DNA of 64,000 nucleotides, taken from Tetracladium setigerum. Its lineage: Eukaryota > Ascomycota > Leotiomycetes > Helotiales. A program made the translations under genes and the position numbers. The stretch lies in the NCBI GenBank assembly GCA_031472005.1, contig PZJY01000007.1, positions 372,001 to 436,000 on the forward strand, in the 5' to 3' direction. Below the pieces are notes generated by a model, which saw only the letters and a list, made by a program, of their open reading frames with translations, made no database searches and was not told the origin of the DNA. Shown in pieces: positions 1-12,630 of the stretch (its first letter is position 1; each line of letters begins with the position of its first letter).

Positions 1-179
1 ATTGGATTGGATTGGATCTTCTTTTCGAGCTGACAGGCAAGGTTGGTTGGTTGGTCGAGTCTGGCTTTCTACTGGAGATCAACTGGATTTGATATTTGGG
101 GTTCAAGAAAGAAAGAAAGAAGGGAAGAGGAACGAACGAAAAGGAAGGAGAGAAGAAGAAGAACAGATCCGTTGCGATA

Positions 180-1822
180 ATGAAGCTTCTCCAATCTGCT
201 GTCTTTGTCGCTGCGACATTTGGTATGTTTCCTTTCCACCCCTCCAACATCTTCCTCATCTTCTCGATATATTAATATACACACCAACTAACAACCCAAC
301 CCAACAGCAACAACCACCCTCTCCGCCCTCCAAACATTCACACCTCTCTCCAACTCCAACACCGGCCCCTCATACTCAATCGGTATCCCATCCACCTCAT
401 CCATCTCCGCCACTTCCAATGGCGACATCTACATCCAAATGCGCGCGCCGGAAGCATCCCACACCTGGGTCGCATTCGGTATTGGGGAGGATATGTCTGG
501 TGCCCGCATCTTTGTGATGTACGCTGATGGGAAGGGAAATGTAACCGTGAGTGCGAGGAAAGGCTCGGGGCATACGCAGCCCAGGCAAGATGATACTTTA
601 CAGAAGGGGCTGGTTTTGTTGGGTGGGAGTGGTGTGGCGGAGGGGTTTATGACGGCGAATTTTAAGGGTGAGTTTACTTTCCATTGGTTTGATATCCTGG
701 GAGAACAGAGAACATACCCTACAGGGCATAGAATTTTTTTTTTTTTAAAGAAAAAGATGGCTAATGCATTTCATTGCGATAGTATCATCAACAACTCTCC
801 AATCCGACAAGCTCGCCAAAGACTCAAACTTCATCGCCGCATGGGCAACAGGCACACCCCTCGCCAGCACGTCCCTCACCGAAACAATCCGTCAGCATCC
901 AGGCAACGCTTATCGCCAAATCACACTCGATCTCTCCAAAGCCGTGCTGCAGCCTAGCTCCAGTACAAATGAAAACCCATTCGTCTCATCGGCAACAGAC
1001 CCAAGTCAGACGTCGAAACCGAACTCATCCTCAGATGATGATGATGATGATGATGGAAGTAATGGAGGAGGAGCGACGGTTGTAGGAACAGATGCAACGA
1101 CATTGGGGAATTATCAAAAGGCCCATGGAATTGTGATGAGTGTGGCCGTGGTATTGTTGTTTCCTCTCGGAGCGGTGTTTATTAGGTTGGGTGGAAGTAT
1201 GATGGGACATGTTGCTGTGCAGATGTTGGCGTTGGTGAGTTTGATTGTGGGGTTTGGGTTGGGTGTTAAGTTGGGGGAGATTACGGATTTGGTAGGTCTT
1301 TCTCTGTTCTCTATCCTTCTTTCCTCATTTCTCTTTTTTGAACTCGTTGTGTTTCTTGATTTGTTACCTTTCACACGCGCAGTACTTGGACACATACCTA
1401 CCCAGTACTCTTTTTGCAAGCTGCAAAAAGCATGAAAGGATTGAACTACCTTACCATTTGATTTACCATTACAAAATCTAACACCACACCAGCTCTTCAA
1501 CACAACCCACACCATCCTCGGCACCGCTCTCCTCGCCCTTTTCCTCCTCCAACCCCTCTTTGGCATAGCGCACCACCTCCAATACCGTAAACACTCCTCC
1601 CGCACGCCCATCTCCCACGTCCACATCTGGTACGGCCGTCTCATTCTCTTCCTCGGCATCTTAAACGGTGGCCTAGGTCTCCGTCTGGCTGCAAATTCGA
1701 AATCGGGGAATGTTGTTTATGGTGTTGTGGCAGCGGTGGTGGGTGCGGTTTATGTGGGATTGGTGATTGGGTGGAGGAAGGGGAGGGGGAATGGGAGGAG
1801 GAAGGGGAGGAGCAGGGGAGTG
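180..1822 (+). CDS. DOMON (CDH-type cytochrome) / cytochrome b561 membrane protein
   Basis: Predicted secreted-then-membrane haem protein of about 413 aa, likely passing electrons across the plasma membrane. Exons 180-222, 308-667, 783-1291 and 1493-1822 join in phase, with GT-AG introns. The first ~20 residues (MKLLQSAVFVAATF...) form a signal peptide. Residues ~20-190 look like a CDH-cytochrome/DOMON fold (MRAPEASHTWVAFGIG, then FVMYADG and a GSGHTQP His). A Ser/Asp-rich linker with seven GAT codons follows. The C-terminal third has about five hydrophobic helices with b561-type histidines (AHGIVMSV, MGHVAVQM, TTHTILG, HVHIWYGR). The tail is Arg/Gly-rich and cytoplasmic. The family occurs widely in ascomycetes; substrate and partner are unknown. 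No frame break is needed. Every exon shifts from C-rich to G-rich along its length. The window opens inside its 5' leader. Confidence 0.85.
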
Positions 1823-2393
1823 AGGAGGTTAGTTTAAGGAATTATGGGGGAATGAGGGCAGGTACCGTGATTCCTAGAGTTTTTATTTATAATGTTCTTG
1901 GAAGATTGAGCGGCGGCGTTTTGGTATAGTTTTGATTGGGGGGAGGGATGATCCAATGAATGGTTTTTCGGGGTTGGATCTGTGAGTTCATTTGCTCTTT
2001 CAATGCAATATGTTGAATATATTTCAAATTTCGAAACTACATAAGATTAGCCTTGTGCTAAGAAATACAACTCGTCTTATCACCGAAGTAGGTAAACAAT
2101 GTTTGAGCTCCGTCGTCTACACTCAAAGTGAGTGGAAATAGCGAATGCCAAGCTTTGTGGGGTTCTAGCGTATTTTCTTGACATGCCTTCTTCTCAACTT
2201 ATGACCATCTGCGCATCCTCTTCTCTAAACCACAACACCTCTTTAACAGCCATAACCACAAAACAGTGATATTCAAAATACCAATTGATCTATAAGTCTC
2301 GTGGTCTTCGGCGTCCTTCTCAATTGAAAGTCGGACGTAAAAACTTTGCACACGTCATCGACTCACTCACACACCAGATCATCCTCCTCAAAA
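1823..2393. other. Intergenic, no gene seen
   Basis: The 3' flank of the DOMON-b561 gene and the promoter of the next gene, which is co-oriented. I see only short open frames and no RNA-gene signature. Confidence 0.6.
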
Positions 2394-3511
2394 TGGTGTG
2401 TATTCATTCATTCATTCCCACCTCTCTCTCACTCCATCCGTACCTCAACTAACCAAAAATACTAGGTAACCATCTCCCACCCATCCCACCCGGACATTCT
2501 CATCCTCGGCGCCGGCTGGACATCCACATTCCTATTTCCCCTCCTCCAGCAAGAAAAGATTTCATATGCCGCCACCACCACCACGGGCCATGACCACACG
2601 CTCCCATTCCGCTTCTCATTCGACGAGACAACCTGCGATCTATCAAAAGAGAGCAAAGAGCAATTAGATGCTCTCCCCACTGCGAAGACAGTTCTGATCA
2701 CGTTCCCGTTGAGGGGAGTGGGGTTGAGCAAGGCGTTAGTTGAGGCTTATGTGAGTTCGAGAAAGGATTTACTCAATAGAGGAGGAGAAGACAACGACAT
2801 TCAGTTCATTCAATTGGGTTCATCTGGGATTTTCACCCCGGGTGAACCAACACTCACTGATCAAAAGCCGGCGAACACAAAAACAGAAGAGGAATGCTGG
2901 ATCACGCGGCACTCGCCCTACGACCGGACCAACGCGCGCGCAATTGCTGAAGATGAATTGTTGAAGCTGGGAGGATGCGTGTTGAATCTCTCGGGGTTAT
3001 GGGGTGGTGAGAGACTGGTAAAACATTGGATTGATCGCGTTGCGGCGACGAAGGAGCAGTTGGCTGGGAAGAAGGCGTTGCATATGATTCATGGGAAGGA
3101 TGTTGCGAGGGGGATTGTGGCGGTTCATGGGAAGTTTGAGAGGGCGAGGGGTGAGAGATTTGTATGTTTTTTTTTGTTCATTATAACCTTATACACCACC
3201 CCATCTATGTACTCCCCTTCCTTCGGAGAAATCAGGAAAGCTAACCAGGGTGAATTGATATTACCAAATAGCTCCTAACCGACACATTCATCTACGACTG
3301 GTGGGCGCTCATCCTCGGCTTCGCGGGCGAAATCGACGAGGAAAACGGAAATGATGATCGCGTCGGGAAGCAGATCAAATGGGTTGGTGAACTGATGGAG
3401 GAGAATCAGCTGAGGGGCTTGCCGAGGTCGGTGGCGCTGTTGGGGAGGGCGTATGATAGTATGGAGTTTTGGAGGACGTTTGGGATTGTGCCTGTTAGGG
3501 CGAGGGTGTAG
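2394..3511 (+). CDS. YeeZ-like NAD(P)-binding Rossmann-fold protein (atypical SDR)
   Basis: A soluble protein of 312 aa. Exon 1 is only the start codon (2394-2396), followed by exons 2466-3161 and 3272-3511. The lengths 3 + 696 + 240 keep phase exactly. The N-terminus reads DILILGAGWTSTFLFPLL, a Rossmann beta-alpha-beta with a Gly-rich turn. Later come TVLITFPLRG, IQLGSSGIFTPGE and a YDRTNARAIAEDELL segment, the layout of the YeeZ/extended-SDR group of sugar-nucleotide-epimerase relatives. The usual catalytic YxxxK is not obvious, so reductase activity is not proven and the substrate is unknown. Splitting the ATG from the rest by an intron is common in filamentous fungi and is supported by the in-phase AG at 2464-2465. 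Both long exons are C-rich at their start and G-rich at their end. Confidence 0.75.
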
Positions 3512-5591
3512 ATATGTGAAATACCTTAAGGAAAGGTTTGAATAAATGGGGTGTGAGAGGGTTGGGGTTTTGTGTGTTGGTGGGACGACCAAAAAAAGAA
3601 GAGGGGTGGTGGTATAGTAACGGGTTTGGACTTTAAAAGTTGGGATTTTTCAGATGTGTTTTGGGGTGCATGTTGGGAAGATCTTGATCTCAATTCCTAA
3701 ACACCTTGATCATTTCAAGAACTCTTTATTGACCTGACGTTGGATTATAGTCCAGTACAGTTACATGAGCACAAGAATTATCCACCTACCTACCTCCCTC
3801 AGCCCAACCGAACTAGCTCAAGAAACCATTACATTACATTACAGCAGTGGCCAAGTTATAAAGGATCCAAGGAGGAGAGGCCGATTCTATACAACAAAAA
3901 CATCCTAGGAACATATATATCCCAACGGCCTATCTATTTATATCTTTAAAAAAAAGAAAAGAGGAGCAGTTCTTGCTCGAGGTCAAAAGCACAAGCACCT
4001 GCAAATTCATTCCAATTCTCAAAACTCCCAACTCCCTGCTAACTCTCTCACAACTCCCTCCTCCTCGTATGAACATCCTTAATCCAAAAAAGGTCCATAT
4101 CACCTACAACGAAACGTACACTACTTCTACTTCTACACTACTCCACTACTCCCCTCTTTTGCAAACACCGCGATCAGCAAGCAACATCTTAGCCCCCGCT
4201 GTAGTGGCTCAAATTACATGAACAACTTCAAGACAAAATTATGAAAAAGAGGAAGGAAGTTGAAATCAACTTATTACTTATATCTTGCTTGGGAAATGAT
4301 CGTGCGTGGATAAGTTTAGATAGCGGGGTCAAACAAAAAAATGCGTGCCGAATTGGACCATCATCTACTTACTCTACTTTCCCCCTCCCATCTCATCTCA
4401 ATTCAGCAATTTGAGAGCAATTCATAATGTTGTTTTTTTTTGAATGTTTTTTATTTTGCTTATATTTATATTTCGACATACTCGACTGACTGACTACCAT
4501 AGCTAGGTCCGTCCTCACAAACCTGCCAATCAATCCATCAATCACCCCATCAACCCATCAACTCTCCCGCCCTCTCTCTCTCTCTCAAAAAACGAAACAA
4601 GAAAGCGCAAGAAAAAAAGACGAACGAAAATAAAAAATCGGTCCAAGCTTGCCCACCATTCTCCCCTACATAGTACAAGAAAGAATCCCCCGCTCTCCCT
4701 CGCTTCCCTTCCTTCAAAAACTCCAGCCAGCAATCCGTTGTTGTGTTGGAATTCTTTCTCATTTCATTTCATGATTGTGATTCGGTTGGTTTGCGTTCGG
4801 TTGTCCTCTCCAGTTTCTCCCACCATCCATCACACATCACACACCAAAGTTACCCACGCCCACGTCCTTCCCTCTATTTCTCTCTCAAGAAAAGAGACAG
4901 TGCTGTGCTGTAAGCCGCGCTAGTGCGACCGACCCACGCACACAGAACAGACAGGCAATCCATCGACCATCTTCATCTTCATTATCTCCTGGATCAAATT
5001 GAGAACGAGAAAGTTTTCAAGAAGAAGAGATCTCTCAAAGCTTACTTCACTCCACTCCTATCATGACCCAAAACTCTTTTCACATCTATTCCCATTCTAT
5101 ATTCTGACCAAGCAAGATAGCTAAGGTAGATATAGAAGAAAGCAAGAGATGTGAACATTAGAGCTGAGAACAAGAGAGAGCAAGCCACCACCAGAAGCAG
5201 AAGTTTGGGGTAAAATACATTGTTTGTTTTCAAAGAACAATAAAAGTGAAGGGGTAGAGCGAGAGAGAGCAGAGCAAAGGCGCAGAAAAAAACAAGGTCA
5301 AGAAAGAAAAGATAACATAAAATGTTGGATTGTGCGTGTTGTGACTTTTTGTTTCGCTTCCGTCTATGCTTTTGGGAGGGCACCATGTAGAAACTTTTGT
5401 GTTTTTGTCTATACCATTGTCGTTAAAGGCAAGGACTCGCTTTCGCTTTTGTGTGTGTCGGGGCAAAATACTAAAAAAGTAGATGCCGGGAGGCCAGGGA
5501 TGACATCTCTCTGATGTGGGAAATATCATGCCGTCCTCGACGTTTTTATGATTATGATTATTCAGTTTGCGTCACGTGATGTATAGGGTAA
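3512..5591. other. Long non-coding stretch with pyrimidine-rich tracts
   Basis: Two kilobases between the 3' ends of two convergent genes. The + strand is strongly CT-rich around 4370-4420, 4500-4600 and 4800-4900. Open frames here are low in complexity and lack recognisable domains. A palindromic TCACGTGA lies at 5572. It may hold long 3' UTRs or an unannotated transcript; sequence alone cannot tell. Confidence 0.5.
5572..5579. promoter_or_regulatory. TCACGTGA palindrome (bHLH/Cbf1-type site)
   Basis: A perfect eight-base palindrome with a CACGTG E-box core. It lies just beyond the stop of the convergent Crf1-like gene, so its target is unclear. Further perfect copies occur at 16959 and 53391. 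Binding is inferred from the general preference of bHLH factors for CACGTG. Confidence 0.35.
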
Positions 5592-7278
5592 TCACATCAA
5601 ACTCTTCGTGCGCTTGTGGCCGCGGATCGTCTCTTCCATATCAAACTTTCTCTTCTTGTCTTCCATAGCACCACCGGTCAGATGTGCAAGTGGGCTTGAG
5701 TCGGCTGGAGGGAGGATGTTGCGACTTGACTTCTGCTTTCGGAGAGGAGTGATCGGAGTATTGGCTGCTTGTAGTCGTCCACCTTTGATACCACGAACAG
5801 GTCTGTTCGGGCCATGGAATGCGAGAGATGCATGTGATTCGGTATTGCGAGATAGCAGTTGGTGACGAGTCTGGTTCTTTCGGAAGGCACCAACAACACC
5901 ACTGTTGAAATGATTGAGTAGAGGATGGACTTGACTCTCACTCGTAGCAGTATTGCGTCTTGAAGATTCTCCAGGAGTAGGTTGTGAGTCGGAGAGAGCG
6001 TCTTCATCCTCATCCTCTGTCGGATAGTCGATGAACTCAATGTAATTGCGCACATCCATAAAGTCTTCTGGCGACGAATAATCCTCCTCGTCGTATTCAA
6101 GGTCTGCACCTTCTTGATACAAGGTTCCATCGGCTTGGATGCTGGTGAAAGGGAAGAATGCCTCACTCGGGCCAATAGCTTGACCTTGGAAGAGATCGTC
6201 GAAGGGTGTGCTCATTGCACTCATCATCAGATTGGCAGAGTTGCTGATCATTGGCGTGACATCGTTACTGAAGATAGGTCCAGGTGAATCCATATCTTGA
6301 ACATGTCCGACCCGAGGCGTGCTATCTAGGTCACCGAGACTGTGCCGACGCCTATGAGCCTTGAACATGAACATCTTTTTCGTCTGCGAATCCATCACAG
6401 CAAACGGCTTCGAGGAATCATGTACCCATGCCACAAGTCTGGGCCCTCGAGATCGAATTGGTCCACGGCGAGGATTGATCTCTTCTTCAGACTCGGAATC
6501 CTCCTCTGATGGGCGACGAAGAATCGACTTTGCTGGTGCATATTTCGCAGCGGGCGGTAGATCCTCATCGGTTGTTTCTCCTTCAGCTGCGCGTTACATT
6601 AGCATCATCCACAAGCTCAAGAGACGGCTACATACAATCGTAGCCACTTGAGCCGGTCGAGTCGTCGTCACTCTCGGTGTCGGCGTCTTCATTTTCTTTT
6701 TGAGGTGAATTCTCATCGCTGTTGTTGACATCCCAGTATGATTCATTCCCGCTCGAATTCTGATCTTCATCCCTCTCAATCAACCGACGGAATCCAGGGT
6801 CGAGGCGGTCTTGAGGCATGAAGATGTCCGGGAACAAGCCCTCCAAATCGCTGTCCGACTCGGCACCGTCACTATCAGAAAGATCGAAGTGAACCCGTCG
6901 AGTGGGGGAGACGTTATCAGTGTCATCGAAGAGTGCTCTGACAGACGAGTGCGTACGGTCGAATTGTTCGTCGAAGAAGGGATTTGCACCGAGGTATTCT
7001 TCTTCTGACTCTGGCTCAAATCCATTCCAGCTACTCTCGTCATCATCATCGTTGGATGGCCGAGGGGTGGCATGCAAGTCATCATCATCATCCTCTGCAG
7101 AATCGATGATAGCTCGCTCCTCGGCCACCTCGACATCTGGCTCATCCTCTTCAGAGTCGGAGATGAGATCGACCCCCGCATAGTCGTCGTCAGAAGAATC
7201 ATTGGTAGTTCGCGAGTTCTTGCGAGAAGTGGTCTTGACGGGCGTGCCCGCAGGTCTGTGTCGGAAGTTTCGCGACAT
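5592..7278 (-). CDS. Acidic nuclear-type protein, Ifh1/Crf1-like
   Basis: A 545-aa protein read from 7278-6636 and 6586-5592, with one GT-AG intron; the exon sum divides by three. The N-terminal half is very acidic, with Ser/Asp/Glu runs. It contains a conserved-looking core (LFPDIFMPQDRLDPGFRRLI) and, across the splice junction, EGETTDEDLPP. This matches my memory of the fungal CRF1/Ifh1 domain, whose yeast members bind Fhl1 and control ribosomal-protein genes. The middle carries a VAWVHDSSKPFAVMD segment. The C-terminus ends in a basic KKRKF...HKRTKS stretch that could be a nuclear signal. There is no enzyme motif. The CRF1 assignment is by eye; the safe label is a conserved acidic fungal protein of probable nuclear role. 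Confidence 0.6.
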
Positions 7279-10200
7279 GGTGGAAATTTCGAGGGGTGGT
7301 GCTGCACTTCACTTCAAAAAAAAAGTAGCGGGGCAGGAATTGGCGGTGAGGTGCAGTTGAGGCGTTTGAGGGGTCAAAAGAGGATGGCAGAGTCCAATTC
7401 TTTTGCAAGTGTATTGATCAGTGTCTATTAAGACTATCGAGATGTGTATTCGCGTTGTATTAGGTGGGGGTGGACTCGGATTCGTGGTGGTGTCGAGGGG
7501 GGAGGGGAGGTGAGAGTATGATGCGTTTGTCGGACGGAGTCTCGCTTTCGCGGATGGGCAGCGTTACTCGTTCTTTGTGTTGTTGTGGTATAGCAGACAG
7601 GTAAAAACTTTTCAGTCTACTGCGTGTTAATCGAGTAGACAGATTGGTGTCTGGAGGGGGGGTTCGTTGAGGTCGATCTGGATGGAATGTCTCGTGGGCT
7701 GAAGGACTACGAGCACGCTGGGTTCGCGTACTCGCAGTGGTCGTTCACAGCTCAGCGATTGCCTGCGGCATGATCTCGACGAAGGGTATGGGTATTGGGG
7801 GATTGCAGATGCTGGATCTGTTAGGGCGACTTCGTTGTCTTGTTGAAAGTTTTGGGGGGGGGGTGGGGTGAGGAGGAAGAAGAGGAAGAGGATCTCGGGC
7901 GGCGATGAGATATCTTTTTTCGCTTAGTCTCGACTTGCCATTCCTTCCCCCTGCCCGCACTAGTAGATCCAGTCTACCATCCCCCCTCGTCAATGATGAC
8001 TGGAGATCTTTAAACGCTTTTTGTTCTTCACTTTTCTAATTTCTTTCTAAATATCATTTGATTCTTTTTTCAAGAGGGAGGAGTTAAGTGACGCTCCGCT
8101 GGCTCTCCGAGGGCTACTGCCGTGGAGGCAGAGAGAGTTTCTTTCTTGAGATATCCTCGAAAAGACAGACAGCCGTTTGCAAGGCAAAACAAAAGGCATT
8201 GGTGTCGTCGCCTCGTGCTGGATGTATCAAGCGCTTTCCTCACCTTTGATTGGCGCCTCAGCATCTTCACCGCTAATCGTCAACTGCTCAAGGGGGGACA
8301 GCTCCACGTTCCCATTACGCTGTGCAGCCATGACATTCGCCAGGCCGATGACTATTATGGGGGCCCTACGTCTTGCGGGGCAGAAACAGCATCGGCGTCA
8401 ACGAGGAGGGGCGACCATAAGGGAGACTAAGGGGAGTGAGAGGCGCCAGCGGGGGGAGGATGCTGCAGAAATATCCAGAAATATCCATCCAGAATGACAA
8501 GTGTACAAGTGTCGAGGTGAGTGTCAATTGCAAAACTGGGGACCTCAAGAATGATGGAGACGATGAACAGCCAGATATCTTCTTCAAGAAGGTCTAAAGC
8601 GAATGTGGCAGGAGGAAGCCCCTTCAATCATGGGATAGTTACAACATCACGAAGATCATTGAGCCAGGCAAACGAAGTATCTGAGTTGATTGACGTGATG
8701 AAGGAACTTCCCTCCTTACCACATGCTCAAGCCAAAGGAGGAGTAAACAAGTTTCAACGCCTCTTCATTTACACTTCCACGGCCATTTGTTACCATGATT
8801 CCGAGCTGCTGTACTGTATGTACAGCATTACCCGCCGTCCCATGCCCGTCTCTAAGATGATGATATTCGGACATTCAAAGTCCACTCTCCCAATCAATCC
8901 ATCTCCCTCGCTCCGCTTCTCAATTCGCACGTGTATTTAGCCTACTCCATGTACTGTACCTCCTTGTTCATACCTATTTATTTCCTATTTACCCTCCTGC
9001 AACATAATATATCTCCCCGCAAAATACCTACTGTATTGTACTGTACAACTTTACAACAGCTAGCTCCTTAAATAACACATGTGCTCATTGTTGCAAGACA
9101 GTTCAGTCGTACAAGCTCCCGCTAGCTTCATCGAAAGTTTTCTTTTAAAAGTTTCTTCGGTCTCCAATAGGAATCCGCTGGTTGTTTGCCGTAGTAAATC
9201 GATGACTTTTCTGCGGATGACGCCGAGTTGGCTCGTGGATATTGAGTCATGATCCTTCCCTTTCACAAGTCGTCGAACAGTCACCGACCGACGACTACCA
9301 ATCCTCGAACCTGACTGACTGATTCAAAGCCCCCAACAAAAAAATCTCTCTTCTCGTATCACATTCCCACCTAGCTAGCTAGCATGATGCTATATTCTTT
9401 CCATGCTTTGCTTGGCGTTAAAGAAAAGTGAAGTTGAGGCGCTTGTGTTCGGATGAAAAAACTTTTCGAAGGTTTTGTTTCGTTCGAATTTTTTTCTTCT
9501 TTGGGCAGAAGGAAAGTTTCCAAAAAAAAATTCCACAAAAAACGGTTTTGTGGGGTTTTGAATGTTCCAGATAAGCGATTGCCAAGATTTCGAAAACAAC
9601 CCCTCCAGATCGTGTCTGCCGATAATTATCATGTGATTTAGTGCCAGCACGACTGGTTTATTAAAGGTTCTCTATAATATGATTGTTTAGATTTTGAGAA
9701 TCTTTTAGTTTAAGTTTTTCAAGATGGCTATTTTACTTGAATAGATAGAAAGATATTTAAATCACCACGCTGAGACTTGCACGTGACCTCTCCACTGTTT
9801 CTTGACGACGTCCATTCCTTAGGTAGGTAAGGTTCCTTTCCAATTCTGTGATATGCTCCCTCATTCTTCTATGTTGTGCACATCATTGACTACTCATTTC
9901 TGATTGATGGTGGAAAAGTACATATTTTGTAAAAGCTGTCGAGGTAGGTATCTAATAATAGTAGGAAACTAACCCAGACGACATGGCTTGGCAAGATATA
10001 CCTATTGTTGCTTCCCCAATGTCAAAGCTGACAACCACTGGTATTTTCCCCTGGGAGCGGTCCACAATCGACTTCAAGCGATGTTTTCTTCTTGTACTTT
10101 TACAGATTCTCGAATGTATCGTGGTTGTAGATGAGGCCAGAAGTTGTGCCAAGGATATGTCTCGTTTGATTTGTAATACTATCTATTATTGCTTTATAAT

Positions 10201-10434
10201 AATACCATATCTATCGACCTTAAATCCATGCCTGAATGCTAAAGAGGGGTAAATTCTTATTTCTTACGTGACCGTAAAATCCATTAAATAGTTATCAGCC
10301 CTTGAGAATCTTACAATTATATCCTCCCCCTCACCAGACCCCCTCACCTCCCGCAAAACACATATCCCGTCCTTCCACACTATTCCATCCCACAACCTCA
10401 AACCCAAAACATCCCTCCCTTCCCTCTCCACAAC
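7279..10434. other. 3.1-kb stretch without a convincing gene
   Basis: It lies between the divergent starts of the Crf1-like gene and the NmrA-type gene. It includes a CT/GT-rich leader-like zone (7280-8060) with a G tract near 7853-7863, and A+T-rich DNA at 9300-9780. The longest + frame, 8521-8940, begins with GTG and shows no domain. A minus-strand frame near 10000-10150 has one hydrophobic FDIGEATIG patch that faintly recalls an Hsp70-type phosphate loop, but nothing supports it on either side. Confidence 0.5.
9780..9787. promoter_or_regulatory. CACGTGAC E-box
   Basis: An E-box core about 650 bases upstream of the NmrA-type gene. The same octamer recurs at 16782. Function is inferred only. 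Confidence 0.25.
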
Positions 10435-11355
10435 ATGGTCCTCATCGCCATCGCCGGCTACGGCGACCTCGCACGCTACCTAGTCGAAGAATTCCTCTCC
10501 GCAGGCCACGAAATCGTAATCCTAACCCGAAGCTACAAACCCCAACTCGAAAACACCCCCAACCTTTCCCAAGTAATCACAGACTACACACTCCCCTCCA
10601 TCCTCAACGCAATCAAAACCTGCGACGTCCTCATCTCGACAATCCTCGATTACACCCCGACCTACATAACCACTCACCAAGCCCTCATCCAAGCATGTCA
10701 ACAAAGCCCCACCTGCAAACGTTTCATCCCCTCTGAATTCGGCGGAGACGTTGAAGATTTCCCCGATCAGCCTGGTTTTTACCATCGCACGCGTGAGCCG
10801 ATTCGTGAGGTTCTTCGCAAGCAAAGGGATGTAGAGTGGACTGTTATTTCGATCGGTTGGCTAGCCGACTATTTCGTCCCAGCTAAGAATCGGTATATCA
10901 AAGATGTGGGCGAGGCTTCTCCGCTTGATTTGTCGAAGAGGAGAGTTCTGATTCCCGGTACGGGGAATGAACCTATCGATGTCACTTGGGCTCGTGATGT
11001 CGCGAAAGCCTTGGCTGTTCTTGTAAATGCGCCGGTTTGGGAGCAATACACGTATGTTTCTGGGGAGAAGACGTGTTGGAATGATGTCGCGAGGGTTGTG
11101 AAGCAGAGGTATCGTCATTTGGATCTGGAGATTCAGAGGAAGTCTTTGTATCAGTTGATGGAGGTTATGAGGACTTCGAAGGATGAGGAGGTTTTGCTTA
11201 CTGTTGAATATCAGTTGTTTGCTGTTAGTCATGCTGGGTCGTTGGATGTGGAGAAGGTGGCGGCGCAGAGACGGAAGTACTTTGAAGGTATTCGGTTTCG
11301 ATCACTTGAAGAGGGATTCGCTGAGCTTGATCGTAACGCGGATGTTGTTCTGTAA
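10435..11355 (+). CDS. NmrA-like / isoflavone-reductase-like NAD(P)-binding protein
   Basis: An intronless 306-aa gene. The N-terminus (IAIAGYGDLARYLVEEFL) is a Rossmann start with GYGDLA in place of the usual GATGxxG. It is followed by HEIVILTR, where the Arg after strand 2 suggests NADP(H), then DVLISTI and FIPSEFGGDVED, the typical strand-5 region of the PCBER/NmrA group. The later HRTREPIREVLRKQ and WTVISIGWLADYF fit the family. NmrA-like proteins are either redox-sensing regulators or small-molecule ketoreductases; nothing here decides which. No biosynthetic cluster is visible nearby. The coding strand is almost free of G in its first 300 bases and very G-rich in its last 300. Confidence 0.8.
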   Translation: MVLIAIAGYGDLARYLVEEFLSAGHEIVILTRSYKPQLENTPNLSQVITDYTLPSILNAIKTCDVLISTILDYTPTYITTHQALIQACQQSPTCKRFIPSEFGGDVEDFPDQPGFYHRTREPIREVLRKQRDVEWTVISIGWLADYFVPAKNRYIKDVGEASPLDLSKRRVLIPGTGNEPIDVTWARDVAKALAVLVNAPVWEQYTYVSGEKTCWNDVARVVKQRYRHLDLEIQRKSLYQLMEVMRTSKDEEVLLTVEYQLFAVSHAGSLDVEKVAAQRRKYFEGIRFRSLEEGFAELDRNADVVL

Positions 11356-12630
11356 GGAGTAGGAAGGAAGGAAAGATTGGGAGCGGAATTGAAGGTTGGT
11401 TATCTACCTACCTACCCATGCAGTACTGTATCCTTAAACTCAAGGTTTCCATATATATGACAACGTCACCTTATACTAGCGCTAGCACAAGTGGGGTCAC
11501 CCCCCACCTCATCCAACAACAATATCGCCAAGCGGCTGAACCCCGGCTCGCTTAACATTCATCACAACAAAACAATCAATATCTATCTATACAAATCAAA
11601 ATAAGCCGGTTTTTCTTTCAACTGAGACGTCGACCCTACCGGGGTAGCTACTATATCATATTTCAGGCTTCTAACCTCATAATGTGTCTATATAGTTGCC
11701 GGGGCGAACAAAGACGTTGCGTAATTCTGGAGAAACGGGGGTTGCATTAATCGCGATCCATAGACCCTACGATCACAGCTCCGGCACCGAAGCGTAGGGA
11801 ATCTAATCGCTCCCCGATGACGGGCTTGGTTGGCCGTAATTAGCTAGTTATTTTAAAAAAAAAAAAATTGGCAATTTTTTGTGGGCAGTTTTTGGGGGCA
11901 GAGTTTTGTAATTTGTCTCCACACAAACAACTTTCTCGCTCAACACTGGTGTGATGATGATCATCGTTGAAATTATTCTTGGATTTAAAGAATAGTAAAA
12001 GCAAAATGCGCCTTCCAAAACCAAAAATCCTCACTTCGAGCATCTGTGTAGTACAGTTGTCTGAACCAAAAGCTCTCCTAAAATTGACCTTCCGAAATTA
12101 AAGGGCAAGACAATCAGTCAGGCGAAGGTAATCCCCCCCTCCTCAAAAGAATCAAACGACATGCAGGAAACTTCTTGATGTTCGGAATGTGTTGTGGCAT
12201 GCTGCTGGCGAACGAGGTTTCGGATCTTATAGAATACAATGGTTCGAGAAACAATCATTTTTGGACAGTCTCACTCCGCTTGCTACTGAAAAGGTGTTCT
12301 GCGAAGACTAGTTTATAGAACTCAAAGTCAATTAGCATTAGATCATCACAAATGCAAGATCAAAGGTGGTAACAAACCAGGACACCCAAGTTCCAGAGAT
12401 CGGCACAGGTATTCTACTTCATTCCCCGTATCACTTGCGGTGTTAGACACCAAACAGGCTGAATAAAACCCTCGCAAGCAAACCGCAATGTCCATATCAC
12501 GTAGTAACGGATAATTCAACCCTCCTCCGAAGAGGCGGTCGAGTCGAGGTGCAGATTAAGAACCCCACTGGCAAAAGAGACCTGAAAGTAGTATTATAAA
12601 TCGACAGAATGGCAGAAAAGGTTATGCAGC
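11356..12630. other. Intergenic, no gene seen
   Basis: Lies between two convergent genes. It has a poly-A tract near 11854-11867, no long frame and no recognised element. Confidence 0.5.

Noticed and set aside
1..517. 171-codon frame covering the window start
   Set aside because: It reads through the 5' leader, first exon and intron 1 of the DOMON gene in the wrong frame.
8521..8940. 139-codon + frame
   Set aside because: It starts with GTG, has no domain and no codon bias, and overlaps equally open frames on the other strand.
9952..10152. Minus-strand frame with a VVVSFDIGEATIGIS patch, like an Hsp70 phosphate loop
   Set aside because: Only one short patch fits, the usual DxGTT is absent, and no downstream Hsp70 motifs follow in any frame.
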